Origin: Candidatus Fermentibacterota bacterium
Lineage (GTDB): Bacteria > Fermentibacterota > Fermentibacteria > Fermentibacterales > Fermentibacteraceae
NCBI GenBank assembly: GCA_002748705.1
Contig: PDSZ01000023.1
Coordinates: 62,001 to 126,000, forward strand
Direction: 5' to 3'
DNA length: 64,000 bases
Position 1 is the first letter of the stretch. Every line of letters begins with the position of its first letter. The notes under the pieces are model-generated. The model saw only the letters and a list, made by a program, of their open reading frames with translations, ran no database searches and was not told the DNA's origin. This document shows, piece by piece, positions 18,139-27,843 of the stretch. The position numbers and the translations under genes were made by a program.

Positions 18139-18306
18139 TTAATACGGTAGAATCCTCGTGCCTGTCCAGTTTTCGGTAACTGTATGTCTGTGCTCCTCAT
18201 AGCCGAAGATGAAAACGGGAGTAACGCAGAGAAGGGTCATCTTCACAGTTCCCGACTGGTTGCCCACAGCAGCTCTGGCACAGCCGGTGTTGCAGAGGGC
18301 TGTCAT
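18139..18306 (-). CDS. Possible small or remnant reading frame, 55 codons
   Basis: A short frame from ATG 18306 to TAA 18139 encodes a peptide with two Cys near the start (LCNTGC), a hydrophobic stretch (TLLCVTPVFIFGY) and a C-terminus ENWTGTRILPY. The frame is open further upstream to about 18360 without a start codon. It has no clear ribosome binding site and no recognised family. It may be the tail of a decayed gene rather than a working one. Confidence 0.25.
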   Translation of the reverse strand: MTALCNTGCARAAVGNQSGTVKMTLLCVTPVFIFGYEEHRHTVTENWTGTRILPY

Positions 18307-18793
18307 CCAGTCCAGTGATACTGCATCATTTCTTCCAAAAGGCAGGTCTGCCTGAAAGGCTCGCCGCCTTTATCTCTCACCACCGGTCCTCCCGACGCAT
18401 GGCAACCTTCAGCGGCGCTCCATGAATACAAGCTCTGCAATCCTGCTCCATCTGTTTTCCGGATCAGTCCTGAATGCTCTGAACACCGGTTGACGACAGT
18501 TGTACCGAGGCACTTAAGGTGCGCAGCAGGCAGCATATATCCCACCGGGGCTTTCTGGCAGTTGTGCTGAGGCAATTGAATCTAAGGTGCAGGGGTTTTG
18601 AGCTGATGAGATAATATTGTGTGTATTTCTATGCACCTGATATATACCATCTCATTACAGAAGGTTAAACCTTGCAGCCCCCTTTCGCTGCCTTCGTGTT
18701 TCAGATTCAGTGGAACCGCACCTGCTGTCTGTCATTCTCGCCATCATGGCTGAACATGAATAACCGGGTATCTTTCAACATCAGAAGCAGTAC
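18307..18793. other. Non-coding stretch with an imperfect direct repeat
   Basis: No convincing gene is seen. Two imperfect copies of a roughly 32-36 base segment lie at about 18495-18526 and 18557-18592, both reading (G)RCAGTTGTRCYGAGGCA then AAGGTGC. They are about 62 bases apart. A 90-codon open frame at 18303-18575 covers them but has an odd composition and no ribosome binding site. The stretch lies downstream of the big secreted-protein gene; a short palindrome sits at 18661-18673. Confidence 0.4.
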
Positions 18794-21700
18794 CTACCTT
18801 ATCACAGCTTTCGAAGTAATTGATTCTCCGTCTTCTGTCTCCACTCGCAGCAGGTATACTCCTGCAGGAACCTGATTCCCGGAGCTGTTTACTGAAGGCC
18901 ATGTAACCGAACTTACAGATTTCCCCTCCCAGACAGCTCTGCCAGTGAGATCGTACACCTGCATTGTCAGTTCTTCACCTGAAACAGATTCAGCGGTAAA
19001 ACTGCCTGAATCAGTGCGAACAATATCAATTAGCGCTGAAGAAATGTCATCGGAAGAACTGCCGTATACTTCAATCTCAGAAGCTCCATCAGCTCCATAA
19101 ACCCGAACATATCTGGCTGTGCCGGCTTCTGAACTGAACAGGTTTCCGTCTGCTGAGAATGTGTATCTGCACGATTCAGGGGACTCATTCTCCTGAAGGT
19201 TAACATAGTCTGCCGAACCTCTGATTACAGATACATCATAAACAAGGCAAGGTTTTCCAAGGTCTATCTCCACACAGTCAACCATACCGGATTGGGTATA
19301 GATATCTTCATAGAGACCATCTGTCAGAATAGAGCAATCACTGCCCACTGCAGCAATACCAGTTGTGGAAGAAAGCGACAGCTCAGTTCCTGAATTTGGA
19401 ATAGCTCTTACCGGGCATCCAAGGGAGATAAGATCATTGTCCTGAATGCGGAAAATGGTGGAAACACCTGATTCCGAAACTCCATCCCAGGCCCGGACAG
19501 AATACAGCACCTTGCTGTTGTAATAGAAGCGGAATGCATCAAAATAAGAAGTCGTTCCTGGAGGAACACTCTCAAGATAATATTCAATGCCTTCGTATGG
19601 AAGAAGCTGCCTGTAGATCCTGTAGGCGCAGACATCGGCAGGATCATCTGGGGAAAGGGTCCATGAAAGATTAACGAGAGCCTTGTCGCCCAGGACTGTA
19701 AGATTGCCTTCGAGATCCTCTGGAGGCTCCGGAGGATCGTTGTCTTGGGGGAAGCAGCCGGTATTTCCTGCATCATGCTGAAACTGAGGCCAGGGAAGAT
19801 AATTGAAGGCAGTGTTGTCTTCCAGTTCAACACAGTGAATAACACTCCTCTGCTTTTCACCGAAGACTATCTCAAGTCTGCCGTCTCCGTCTATGTCACC
19901 GAGAGCAGGCTGACCTGAAAGGGAATTCGCAGAGGAAATTCTGAGAGGAAAACCGCCGGCATTGCTCCCGTCGTGGTTTATCACATAAAGTCTGCCGTCC
20001 ATGCCTGCGATAACCAGTTCCAGATGAGAATCAGAATCAATGTCACCAATGCTCACTCCGTCATCTGTCCAGGTGCCCAGGTCAACTGGGAATCCGCTGA
20101 GACTGCTGCCTGTGGGACCGTCAAGGCAGTAGAGCATTCCTCCTGTGCTGGAGACAACTATGTCGTTGTCGCCGTCACCGTCAATATCTGCAATGGAGGC
20201 TCCGGCGTATATCCCTCCGTCAGTTGGAACGGAATACTGAATGCTGCCTGTTGATCCATCAAGCACACTGATCGCATCGCTGCCTGAAACGGCGCCTGCA
20301 ACTATCTCAAGATAATCGTCGGAATCAAGATCGGCTGTTGCGATACCGCCGTAAACAGAACTTCCTCCCACATGGGTGTTCCACTCAACGGTTCCGCTGG
20401 AAGCGCTCAGACAGTATACGGTTCCGTAGGAGGAGGAGTTGTCGCGCTGGAATGAAGTGTTGTCGGATATGACTATGACTTCAAGGGCTCCGTCGCTGTC
20501 AACATCGGCAAGGGAAGGAGTGGATGAAACAGATTCATCCTCGCCCCACAATGTGAACCATAAACTGCTACCGTCATTCTCTCTGGCAAGAAGATTTATC
20601 GAGTTGATCACACCCTGGGCACGCTGTCTTCCCAGAACATACTCATTTGCTCCTGTACCGTTGAAGTTCCCTGCAACAGGTGAACAGAGGGCATGCCACC
20701 TGAATGCGGTGGCAAAAACACCGTACCAGGGGTTTAACGGCGAGCCTGTTGAAAGGAAACCGTTACAACCGTATGGATGAACAGCAAGTATCTCCGGTGA
20801 TGAATTCCCAGAAAGATTGACCACAGCCGGAGAAGCCCACACATCAGGATCACCTGCGCTCCAGCCTCCTGATACAGGCCAGCCGCCCATTGAACCGCCG
20901 TTGTCATCAAGAACATCAACCCAGCCGTCGGAAGTCTGAAGCACTATATCAGGATCACCGTCAAGATCAATATCGGCAAGCTTCGGTGAGCCATCAATAT
21001 CAGAATGCAGTGACCTGGTCCACTCTACGCCGGCGGAAAATCCAAGCAGCAAAGCATGATGAGAATCGCAAGCCGGTCCCGGTACGGTTCCCGCACCCTC
21101 AGGATCCATAAGAGCATTCCCGTCGGTATCCTCAGCGCTTACCAGAAGGGTGTATACATTATCTGTCAACGATGCAGGAATGTATACCTCGCCGGTCCAG
21201 GTATCATTTTCAACCACAGTACTGCTCCATGAACCGCCGGTGATATCCAGCGGGCCAAGAACCGCGTCAACGGATGATGTATTCATCTCTTCGGTGAAGA
21301 TCAGGGTTACATCAAGATTTGTTGCAGGCTGAACCTCGGTGTTCGTGATAATATTCAGCATGGCTTCAAGCCCTGAACCGTCAGGTATCCACTGACCGTG
21401 ATAGTAGGTTTCATCTGTTAGCGCATCGGAAATAACTACTTCGCACAGAGCAGGGTGAAAGTTGTGGAGTTCGCAGCCCTGCACACATGTCTGAGATACA
21501 TCGGGATCATGGGAATAGAGTATTGCTTCAATTTCATACTCACCATCAGGATAACCGGCAAGTACTGGATTTACAGTTACTTCAGTGCCGTTAATATCAG
21601 TATTCGTCTGCCAGCAGTTTTCAGCGATATTGCTTATGCCAAGGTTTTCCCAGCCCTGCATATCACCGCAATTCGTGATACACACCACAAGCCCTTCATA

Positions 21701-22648
21701 ATTTCCAGTAGTATATGAGAACATATCATCATAATCAAACTTAAAATACAGTTGCTGTACTCTGTCATCTGGGTTATAACTGAGAGGACAGTCAAAGTTG
21801 ACAAGGTATTTCTGCTCCACTAACTCAGGGCCGGAAGTTGAAAGAAACTGAATACACCATTCAATCCGTTCTGCTGCCAGATCGTTTGTGCCTGAATTGG
21901 GAGTAGTGGACTGCCCGACTCCGCTCAGACCAAATCCCACAAACGCATCTATGGGGCCGCAGAGATTCTCAGGATCCAGAATGTTCAGTAAATCCGGCGA
22001 ATCAGGCCAGGAAGCAGGCTCACACTGTTCGAGAAAAAAGAACTCATACGCGTTGGCGTAACCGGATGGATTGAAAGTCCATGTGAAAGTGCTTCCTGAA
22101 GCTCTGGGCATAAGATAATCCAGAGGATTCACATAACAAGTATCATTAAAATCCCATGTAGTCCACTTTAAATGAGTGTGTACAGTTTGCACATAGGGAT
22201 TCATTGTCTGAATGGTATCTCCTTCGTTAACCTGAACCCAAGGTCTTTCTCCATGAATATCTCTTGGATCATTCAGGTGCTCGTATACCCATCCGTAATC
22301 CTCATGACAGATGGAATCTCCTTCTGTGGTAACAACATTCCACTCTAAATAGGGTTTGCCCAGCGGAGTAGAGAACCAATGAGAGATAGTAGCATTATTT
22401 ATGACACATCTTACTGCAGTGCAAATTGGATCCTCTGTATGTGAATCTATATCAATTCCGCAGTGAAAGCGCTTCAACTCCCAGTTATTCTGCGGATCTC
22501 CGTAGCTGTTCAGCAAGGTCTTTGTGTAATTCATAAGCGGAACAGTTGAGCCGACAGGCCATGGAATATCTGTAGGTGTATTTGCTCCGGCAACTGATGC
22601 CAATGCCGCAAGGGCGGCAATACATATAGATGAAAAGATGTATTTCAT
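18794..22648 (-). CDS. Large secreted protein: M23-like domain, FG-GAP propeller, C-terminal sorting module
   Basis: 1284 residues with a signal peptide (MKYIFSSICIAALAALASVAGA). The N-terminal part (about 55-180) looks like an M23/LytM metallopeptidase: FHCGIDID gives HxxxD with His62 and Asp66, and VHTHLKW gives the HxH pair (His157, His159). Whether it is active is unknown. A middle domain follows, then about seven FG-GAP/VCBS-type repeats with calcium-like DxDxDG loops (ADIDLDGDPDIV, GDIDGDGRLEIVFG), about 560-960. A fibronectin-III-like segment and a discoidin-like segment come next. The end is a sorting-type beta domain (YDLTGRAVWEGK, PAGVYLLRVETEDG). It is probably exported and cell-surface attached or released. 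It lies 3 bases after the preceding propeller gene, in one operon. Confidence 0.85.
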   Translation of the reverse strand: MKYIFSSICIAALAALASVAGANTPTDIPWPVGSTVPLMNYTKTLLNSYGDPQNNWELKRFHCGIDIDSHTEDPICTAVRCVINNATISHWFSTPLGKPYLEWNVVTTEGDSICHEDYGWVYEHLNDPRDIHGERPWVQVNEGDTIQTMNPYVQTVHTHLKWTTWDFNDTCYVNPLDYLMPRASGSTFTWTFNPSGYANAYEFFFLEQCEPASWPDSPDLLNILDPENLCGPIDAFVGFGLSGVGQSTTPNSGTNDLAAERIEWCIQFLSTSGPELVEQKYLVNFDCPLSYNPDDRVQQLYFKFDYDDMFSYTTGNYEGLVVCITNCGDMQGWENLGISNIAENCWQTNTDINGTEVTVNPVLAGYPDGEYEIEAILYSHDPDVSQTCVQGCELHNFHPALCEVVISDALTDETYYHGQWIPDGSGLEAMLNIITNTEVQPATNLDVTLIFTEEMNTSSVDAVLGPLDITGGSWSSTVVENDTWTGEVYIPASLTDNVYTLLVSAEDTDGNALMDPEGAGTVPGPACDSHHALLLGFSAGVEWTRSLHSDIDGSPKLADIDLDGDPDIVLQTSDGWVDVLDDNGGSMGGWPVSGGWSAGDPDVWASPAVVNLSGNSSPEILAVHPYGCNGFLSTGSPLNPWYGVFATAFRWHALCSPVAGNFNGTGANEYVLGRQRAQGVINSINLLARENDGSSLWFTLWGEDESVSSTPSLADVDSDGALEVIVISDNTSFQRDNSSSYGTVYCLSASSGTVEWNTHVGGSSVYGGIATADLDSDDYLEIVAGAVSGSDAISVLDGSTGSIQYSVPTDGGIYAGASIADIDGDGDNDIVVSSTGGMLYCLDGPTGSSLSGFPVDLGTWTDDGVSIGDIDSDSHLELVIAGMDGRLYVINHDGSNAGGFPLRISSANSLSGQPALGDIDGDGRLEIVFGEKQRSVIHCVELEDNTAFNYLPWPQFQHDAGNTGCFPQDNDPPEPPEDLEGNLTVLGDKALVNLSWTLSPDDPADVCAYRIYRQLLPYEGIEYYLESVPPGTTSYFDAFRFYYNSKVLYSVRAWDGVSESGVSTIFRIQDNDLISLGCPVRAIPNSGTELSLSSTTGIAAVGSDCSILTDGLYEDIYTQSGMVDCVEIDLGKPCLVYDVSVIRGSADYVNLQENESPESCRYTFSADGNLFSSEAGTARYVRVYGADGASEIEVYGSSSDDISSALIDIVRTDSGSFTAESVSGEELTMQVYDLTGRAVWEGKSVSSVTWPSVNSSGNQVPAGVYLLRVETEDGESITSKAVIR

Positions 22649-22651
22649 TAT

Positions 22652-24091
22652 TTACACATCCTCTCTAATGTTTATCACAACTACAGGAAGATTGTATATT
22701 TCATTGGCATCATATTTTGATGGATGATTATTGTATGCATTAGATGGCGTAATAAATATGAAATGCCCATTTGGCGATACATCTGCCTGCATGTATGACA
22801 GAACACCGGCCACTCGATCAATTCCACTTGGAGGAACCGTATCACTGTATATCATAGTATCGTTAATGTATATTCTCAGTTCATTAACATATTCACGACC
22901 GTACACCCTGCGGGTAACTGAAGCGGTGCATATACCCTGACGGGAGCTGAAGACATAAGTAGTCGGATGGTAGGATTCAAGGTCGGAAACAGGATTGGTT
23001 TCCTGAAGAAGGGTTATGCCATCTGTCTGAAGATCAAGAGTTCTTCCGGTTGTACGGCCACCTATGTTGAGAACTGTGCCATCAGGTGAGAAACTATAAA
23101 TACCGGTTAAGTTAGAAGCTTCAGACAAGTTGGGCAATATTCTAGCAGAATTCTGCTCGCAGTCAATAAGACAAGTATTTTCACCAGAAGTGACATGGCA
23201 CAACCAATGGCCGTCAAAAGACATTGAGGGACGCCAGCACCAGTCAAGAGGCGCAGGAAGGCTGATCCTTGACAGAAGAGTGCCATCTTTGCTGAAAAGA
23301 TAAGAATGGCCGGGATTCTCCCTGTCATAACTCAGCATACATGTGAATGCCGCCAACATGCCGTCCTGAGAAACTGCGGCACTGTACATTCCTATCTCTT
23401 CCAGAGGAACTTCAAGAAAAGTGCCGTCGGGATACATAAAGCATGCGTAAGGCTGCGCTGTTCTATTGTTGGGTGAATTGGTGCCGGTGGACATTACAGA
23501 GAGGCTTCCGTCTCTTGACATGGCACTCTGAGCAAGAGGAAAAGGAAGTTCGCCGATCCTCCGGCCATAGCGGTTAAGTATGTAGCCTATATCAAGATCT
23601 TCAGCGCCCACCGGTCTCGGTGAATACCCCTCGGCATTCCAGCCGGCAGGGTCCATAACAGAGTTCTCCCGCCAGTAAAGCTCAAGAGGATAAACAGCAT
23701 CTGCGTCCAGATAGTATATGGTACCGTCTGTGTCTGCAAAGCAGTGTAGATTCTGTGCATAGTTAGACCGGATTCGGCAGTCAAGCCAGTACCTGTCTTC
23801 ACGGGGAATCGTTGTGTCCCTGAGAGCTTCTTCAAGCCAGGGCATGGGATAACCGTCGGAAAGGGCTGCTTCAAGGTCTGAGACGGTTTTGGCTTCAAAA
23901 AGCTCAACTACTTCATAATTCTCATACTCGCTTAGAGGAACAATCTCTTCACCGCAGTCAGGTATGTACTCCTGAATCCAGAGATGTTCTGTTATCTCTC
24001 CGGCGATATTCAGTATTTCAGCGGAACCGTTTGAAGAAAACAAAACAACTATGGCTGCAGGAAGGCTTAACAGAACTGACAGCTTTTTCAT
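22652..24091 (-). CDS. Exported WD40-like propeller protein
   Basis: 479 residues from ATG 24091, chosen because MKKLSVLLSLPAAIVVLFS is a signal peptide and AGGAAAGG lies just upstream; an earlier in-frame start at 24157 would bury it. The mature part has repeated strand-rich units of TolB/WD40 type (SMSRDGSLSVMS, AAVSQDGMLAAFTC, PSMSFDGHWLCHV, SFSPDGTVLNIGG, ADVSPNGHFIFI), probably a beta-propeller. No catalytic residues are recognised. It is followed after 3 bases by the M23/FG-GAP protein, so the two are likely made together. Confidence 0.75.
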   Translation of the reverse strand: MKKLSVLLSLPAAIVVLFSSNGSAEILNIAGEITEHLWIQEYIPDCGEEIVPLSEYENYEVVELFEAKTVSDLEAALSDGYPMPWLEEALRDTTIPREDRYWLDCRIRSNYAQNLHCFADTDGTIYYLDADAVYPLELYWRENSVMDPAGWNAEGYSPRPVGAEDLDIGYILNRYGRRIGELPFPLAQSAMSRDGSLSVMSTGTNSPNNRTAQPYACFMYPDGTFLEVPLEEIGMYSAAVSQDGMLAAFTCMLSYDRENPGHSYLFSKDGTLLSRISLPAPLDWCWRPSMSFDGHWLCHVTSGENTCLIDCEQNSARILPNLSEASNLTGIYSFSPDGTVLNIGGRTTGRTLDLQTDGITLLQETNPVSDLESYHPTTYVFSSRQGICTASVTRRVYGREYVNELRIYINDTMIYSDTVPPSGIDRVAGVLSYMQADVSPNGHFIFITPSNAYNNHPSKYDANEIYNLPVVVINIREDV

Positions 24092-24186
24092 TTTGCCCGC
24101 CTTTCCTAGAGAATAAGTACCATGCATCACTACAATAACTGTTATGAAAACCTTCATATCAGCTTAAAAACATTCTCTAAATAAAT

Positions 24187-24215
24187 ATCTTAGGTCATCA
24201 TCATCTTTGTGTCAA
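24187..24215 (-). promoter_or_regulatory. Sigma-70-like promoter for the secreted propeller pair
   Basis: On the minus strand a perfect TTGACA (24215-24210) is followed after 17 bases by TAAGAT (24192-24187). Transcription would start near 24180, about 90 bases before the ATG at 24091. Confidence 0.65.
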
Positions 24216-24392
24216 TAGGCATGTTCGCTCTGAAGCATTGTTTCAATGACAGCTTTCAGTGTAATTCTCAAGCATCTTCCCAAACCAGGATTGCACACAG
24301 CCTCCTGAACAACGAAAAATGCTGTGCAAAACATGTTTGAGATGCAGGGGAAATCTGTTTTTTCCGTTCTCTGCGGAGAATTTCCTGCAAAG

Positions 24393-24436
24393 TTGAAGCA
24401 ATGGTTTTCTTCAGAAATCTGTTTCCATTGCTTCAA
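24393..24436. terminator. 12-bp perfect inverted repeat after the FAD oxidoreductase gene
   Basis: TTGAAGCAATGG and its exact complement CCATTGCTTCAA are separated by 20 bases. It lies 73 bases past the stop of the oxidoreductase gene and is the main feature of the gap 24216-24508, where I see no gene. No strong T-run follows on the minus strand, so it may be a weak terminator, an RNA-stabilising hairpin or a protein site. Confidence 0.45.
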
Positions 24437-24508
24437 TATCTTCGGGTATTAAGACTGTAAGACACGTCTCAGAGTTAATCACAGTGATTTTGCTGCGGAG
24501 GGAAACAT

Positions 24509-25903
24509 TCAGTCTGCAACCACATGGCTTTTGAACTCTTCAAGGTGCTTTCGCCACAGTTTCTCGTTCCAGCTCAGGTCTGTTTCAAGGCAGTTTGCGG
24601 CTGCCATGCCCACCTCTATGGTGTGGTGGGTGTTGTCATGAACAAAGAGCCCCTGTCTGCCAAAGGTAACCAGCCCTTCAAGAGATGATGCCCAGCTCTC
24701 AAGGGGGGCTGTGTTCTCCCTGAATGAAAGATCGTAAACAGGGTATATGTTGCTCTTTCTTTTCACAGTGCAGTCTGTAACATCCGGTTCAGGCAGGCCG
24801 GCTGATGCCAGATCTTGAAGAACCTTTTCTGCTATTTCACTGCTGCCCATATGCCAGACCTCATCGGTTTGTGAGCAGGGAATCTCGAAACAGAGACCGG
24901 TTCTGCAGGGAGGTTTTCGAGTATTCCGGTATATCTTAGGCTCGGACATTCTGGAAAAACAGAGATTCTTTGCAGGAAAGTAGTGGGCGTCAAACTCTGT
25001 GTATCGGGCACCTTTCAGCTCAAGATAGCAGAAAACCATTGAACGGTATTCAATCTTTCCTGCAGCCTCCATTATCTGTTCAGGCGGTTTGGGATTCATT
25101 GCTTTTGCAAGGGTGTTTATGGGAAGGGTTGAAAAGACGAAATCCGCTTTCAGAGAACTGCCGTTCTCCATCACAAGTTTCCAGCTGCTGTTGTCTGCTG
25201 TTCTTTCAATGGAGAGAAGAGATGAGTCGGGCATGAAGGTGACACCTTCCGATACTGCTTTTTCGACAGCTTTGCCTGTTATTTCGCCGAATCCCTCAGC
25301 GGGGTAGAAGAAGTATCCCTCGTTTTTTCCTGTCAGGGAAGAGAGCGCCTTTCGAATCATGCTGCCCAGGCTTGAGCTGGCAATTCGCTTTTGTGCCTGA
25401 ACTGGTGACAGTTCTTCAGGTTTAAGCCCCCACAGTTTTTCCGAGTAGGGGAAGTAGAACCTTCTGCTGACGGTTTTTCCAAGACCTCCTTCAAGAACTT
25501 CTCTGAATGTTTTGCCTCCGCTGCTGCGAAAAGGTGACCCCAGAGTGTCAAGAATTACACCTGCAGAGAATGACGGAGGAAGTTTGAAGAGAAGATCGGC
25601 AGGTTTCAGGGGAAAAGCCACCAGCCTGCCCTCAAGGATTATTCTTCCATGTCTGGGCCGTTTAAGCAGATGATCTCCCAGAAGGTCTCTTACCTGCCTG
25701 AGAATATCAGGTGATGTGGCAGGATGAAGCCTGTGGCTGCCGTAGTCGAATATCATGCCCTTCCACTGAAAACTGGCTGTTATTCCCCCTGGAACATCTT
25801 CCTTCTCAATCAGGAGTATTCTGTGCCCCGGAAATTTCTTCAGCAGTGTAAGGGCAGTCCAGGCTCCTGCAGGACCGGCTCCCAGAATCGCTATGGAATT
25901 CAT
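24509..25903 (-). CDS. FAD-dependent amine-oxidase-like / protoporphyrinogen-oxidase-like protein
   Basis: 464 residues. The start at 25903 is chosen because it overlaps the preceding stop (AGATGA), has AGGAGG upstream and places the dinucleotide-binding fold at the very N-terminus: AILGAGPAGAWTALTLL. A second FAD motif (EKEDVPGGITASF) and a C-terminal FAD contact region (VTFGRQGLFVHDNTHHTIE) are typical. FDYGSHRLHP and SEKLWGL are characteristic of oxidoreductases located next to glycosyltransferases, distantly like UDP-galactopyranose mutase. The substrate is probably a glycan or lipid precursor. It is cotranscribed with the AsnB-like and GT2 genes. Confidence 0.82.
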   Translation of the reverse strand: MNSIAILGAGPAGAWTALTLLKKFPGHRILLIEKEDVPGGITASFQWKGMIFDYGSHRLHPATSPDILRQVRDLLGDHLLKRPRHGRIILEGRLVAFPLKPADLLFKLPPSFSAGVILDTLGSPFRSSGGKTFREVLEGGLGKTVSRRFYFPYSEKLWGLKPEELSPVQAQKRIASSSLGSMIRKALSSLTGKNEGYFFYPAEGFGEITGKAVEKAVSEGVTFMPDSSLLSIERTADNSSWKLVMENGSSLKADFVFSTLPINTLAKAMNPKPPEQIMEAAGKIEYRSMVFCYLELKGARYTEFDAHYFPAKNLCFSRMSEPKIYRNTRKPPCRTGLCFEIPCSQTDEVWHMGSSEIAEKVLQDLASAGLPEPDVTDCTVKRKSNIYPVYDLSFRENTAPLESWASSLEGLVTFGRQGLFVHDNTHHTIEVGMAAANCLETDLSWNEKLWRKHLEEFKSHVVAD

Positions 25904-27840
25904 CTGGATACTCCTCCTGTAAGGTGGTTCCTGTAATCGCTGCTCTCTATGTAGAGGGAATGCCACATCATGTAGTTCATTATGCCCCATAGAGCCCGTC
26001 CGTTATCCCTGGCCATTGAATCATGCTCCTGCAGGAGAAGAGTGACAGCATCAGGTTCAAGAAGACCTGTGTTTCTTACCCTTGCAGGGGAGAGGTATTC
26101 AAGTGCCATATCACGAAGCTCTTTTCTCAGCCAGCGTGAGTATGGCATTTCCAGCCCTACCTTCTTCTTTTTCACGACAGGTCGCGGCAGCAGGTTTTTC
26201 ATTGATTCACGGAGCAGCGCTTTTTTTCTGAAACCTGGAAACTTGTGGTGAACAGGAACTTTTGCCAGGTATCTGAAAAGCTCAACATCGGTAAAGGGTA
26301 CCCGCGCTTCTATTGAGTGTGCCATTGTCATTCTGTCATTCTTTATCATCAGGTCGTTGGGAAGGTGGCATGACATGTCGATCGAGAGAAGCCTGTTCAG
26401 CTCTGATTCGGCGGCACTGCTTCTGTATACAGACCTGAAGTAATCCTCCGGCTCTGCTCTGACTGCAGGTATTTCTCTTGAAAGAACACTCTCAAGGGCA
26501 TCTCCTGAAAGCACAGCTCGCCAGGCAAAATGGGATTCCGGAACGCCAAGTTCAGCGCCGCTTGTGAACCTTTTTGCCTTGAAATCGAAACTAAGCTTGC
26601 TGTGGGAGACCGGCAGCATATGGGCAAGGGGTTTGATAACTGCTTTTCTGAGAGGTCCCGGAGCAAGCTTTCTGTACAGTTTTCTGGCTTTCCAGGCAGC
26701 GTGAGTGTCGTATCCGGTGTACATCTCATCTCCGCCTTCTCCGGAGAGAAGCACAGTTACATATTCTGAAGCCTTTTTCGCCAGAAGCCATGTGGGAATT
26801 GCTGAACCGTCTGCATAGGGCTCGTCTATGTGGGCAAGATACCCTGGCAGCAGTTCTTCCACCTTGTCTGCGGTGACCTTTATTCTGTGGTGTGTGGTTC
26901 CCACATGATCTGCGACCATTGAGGCGTATTCCGATTCATCAAAACTTCTGTCGGTGAACCCCAGAGAGAAGGTGTGAAAATCTGCATTTCCTCTCTCCAG
27001 GGCCATCAGGGCTGTGAGGGCGCTTGAGTCCATTCCTCCTGAGAGCATCACACCTACCGGCACATCTGACAGGAGAGTTCTGGCAACAGACTCCTGCAGA
27101 ATGGTTCTGCTCCTTAAACAGGCTTCATCAAAGGTTATGGAGTGGTCTTCACTGAACTCAAGATCAAAGAAACGCCACTTCCGTATCTCTCCTGTTTCTC
27201 CATCGACTGACAGTGCAGTGCCAGGTTCAAGCTCTTCTATGTTCTTGAAAGGTGTCAGTGTGCCAGGCACATAGTTGAATGCCAGGTAGCCGCTGAGGGC
27301 CTCAGGTGAAGGGGTGCGCTCCACACCTGGAACTACAAGAAGCGACTTTATCTCAGAACCGAACCAGAAGCCATCCTTTGTTCTTGTGAAGAAGAGGGGT
27401 TTCACACCGAACGGATCTCTTGCCAGTAGGAGCCGGTTGCTCAGGCTGTTGAAGACTGCAATGGCGTACATGCCGTTAAGGTGTTCAAGAAAGTCTTGTT
27501 CAAGTTTTCTGTACAGTTCGAGAATTACTTCAGTATCTGTTGATGACCGAAATGTGAAGCAGTCATCAAGGCTGAAACTGCTTCTAAGCTCCCTGTAGTT
27601 GTATACCTCTCCGTTGTAGGAAAGAATCACAGAACCGTCTTCACTGGCCATAGGCTGGCGGCCTGCCCTTGAGAGGTCTATCACGCTGAGCCTGCGGTGA
27701 ACCATTCCGCACTGACCCTTTACAGTCAGTCCGTGGTCGTCAGGACCTCTGTGCCTGATAACCTCACCCATTCTTTCAAGAACTGTTCTGTCGTGGGGTT
27801 TATCTCTGTCAAAGAGAAGCCCGCCGGCAAAGCCGCACAC
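25900..27840 (-). CDS. asnB: Asparagine-synthase-like glutamine amidotransferase (copy 1)
   Basis: 646 residues. Cys2 of MCGFAGG is the Ntn glutaminase nucleophile; RHRGPDDHG and SYNGEVYNYRE bind glutamine. The synthetase domain has the pyrophosphatase loop VMLSGGMDSSALTAL and LLSGEGGDEMYTGYDTH. This long form with neighbours GT2, flippase and FAD oxidoreductase is typical of surface-polysaccharide or glycolipid loci, where it may amidate a carboxyl of a sugar or other precursor rather than aspartate. It lies 3 bases after GT2 and overlaps the oxidoreductase gene. A paralogue lies at 29840-31759. Confidence 0.93.
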   Translation of the reverse strand: MCGFAGGLLFDRDKPHDRTVLERMGEVIRHRGPDDHGLTVKGQCGMVHRRLSVIDLSRAGRQPMASEDGSVILSYNGEVYNYRELRSSFSLDDCFTFRSSTDTEVILELYRKLEQDFLEHLNGMYAIAVFNSLSNRLLLARDPFGVKPLFFTRTKDGFWFGSEIKSLLVVPGVERTPSPEALSGYLAFNYVPGTLTPFKNIEELEPGTALSVDGETGEIRKWRFFDLEFSEDHSITFDEACLRSRTILQESVARTLLSDVPVGVMLSGGMDSSALTALMALERGNADFHTFSLGFTDRSFDESEYASMVADHVGTTHHRIKVTADKVEELLPGYLAHIDEPYADGSAIPTWLLAKKASEYVTVLLSGEGGDEMYTGYDTHAAWKARKLYRKLAPGPLRKAVIKPLAHMLPVSHSKLSFDFKAKRFTSGAELGVPESHFAWRAVLSGDALESVLSREIPAVRAEPEDYFRSVYRSSAAESELNRLLSIDMSCHLPNDLMIKNDRMTMAHSIEARVPFTDVELFRYLAKVPVHHKFPGFRKKALLRESMKNLLPRPVVKKKKVGLEMPYSRWLRKELRDMALEYLSPARVRNTGLLEPDAVTLLLQEHDSMARDNGRALWGIMNYMMWHSLYIESSDYRNHLTGGVSR

Positions 27841-27843
27841 AGG

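Noticed and set aside
18303..18575. 90-codon minus-strand open frame
   Set aside because: No ribosome binding site, unusual residue use and overlap with the imperfect repeats; treated as non-coding.
24212..24436. 74-codon minus-strand open frame
   Set aside because: Overlaps the promoter and the 12-bp inverted repeat, no start signal, no recognised protein features.
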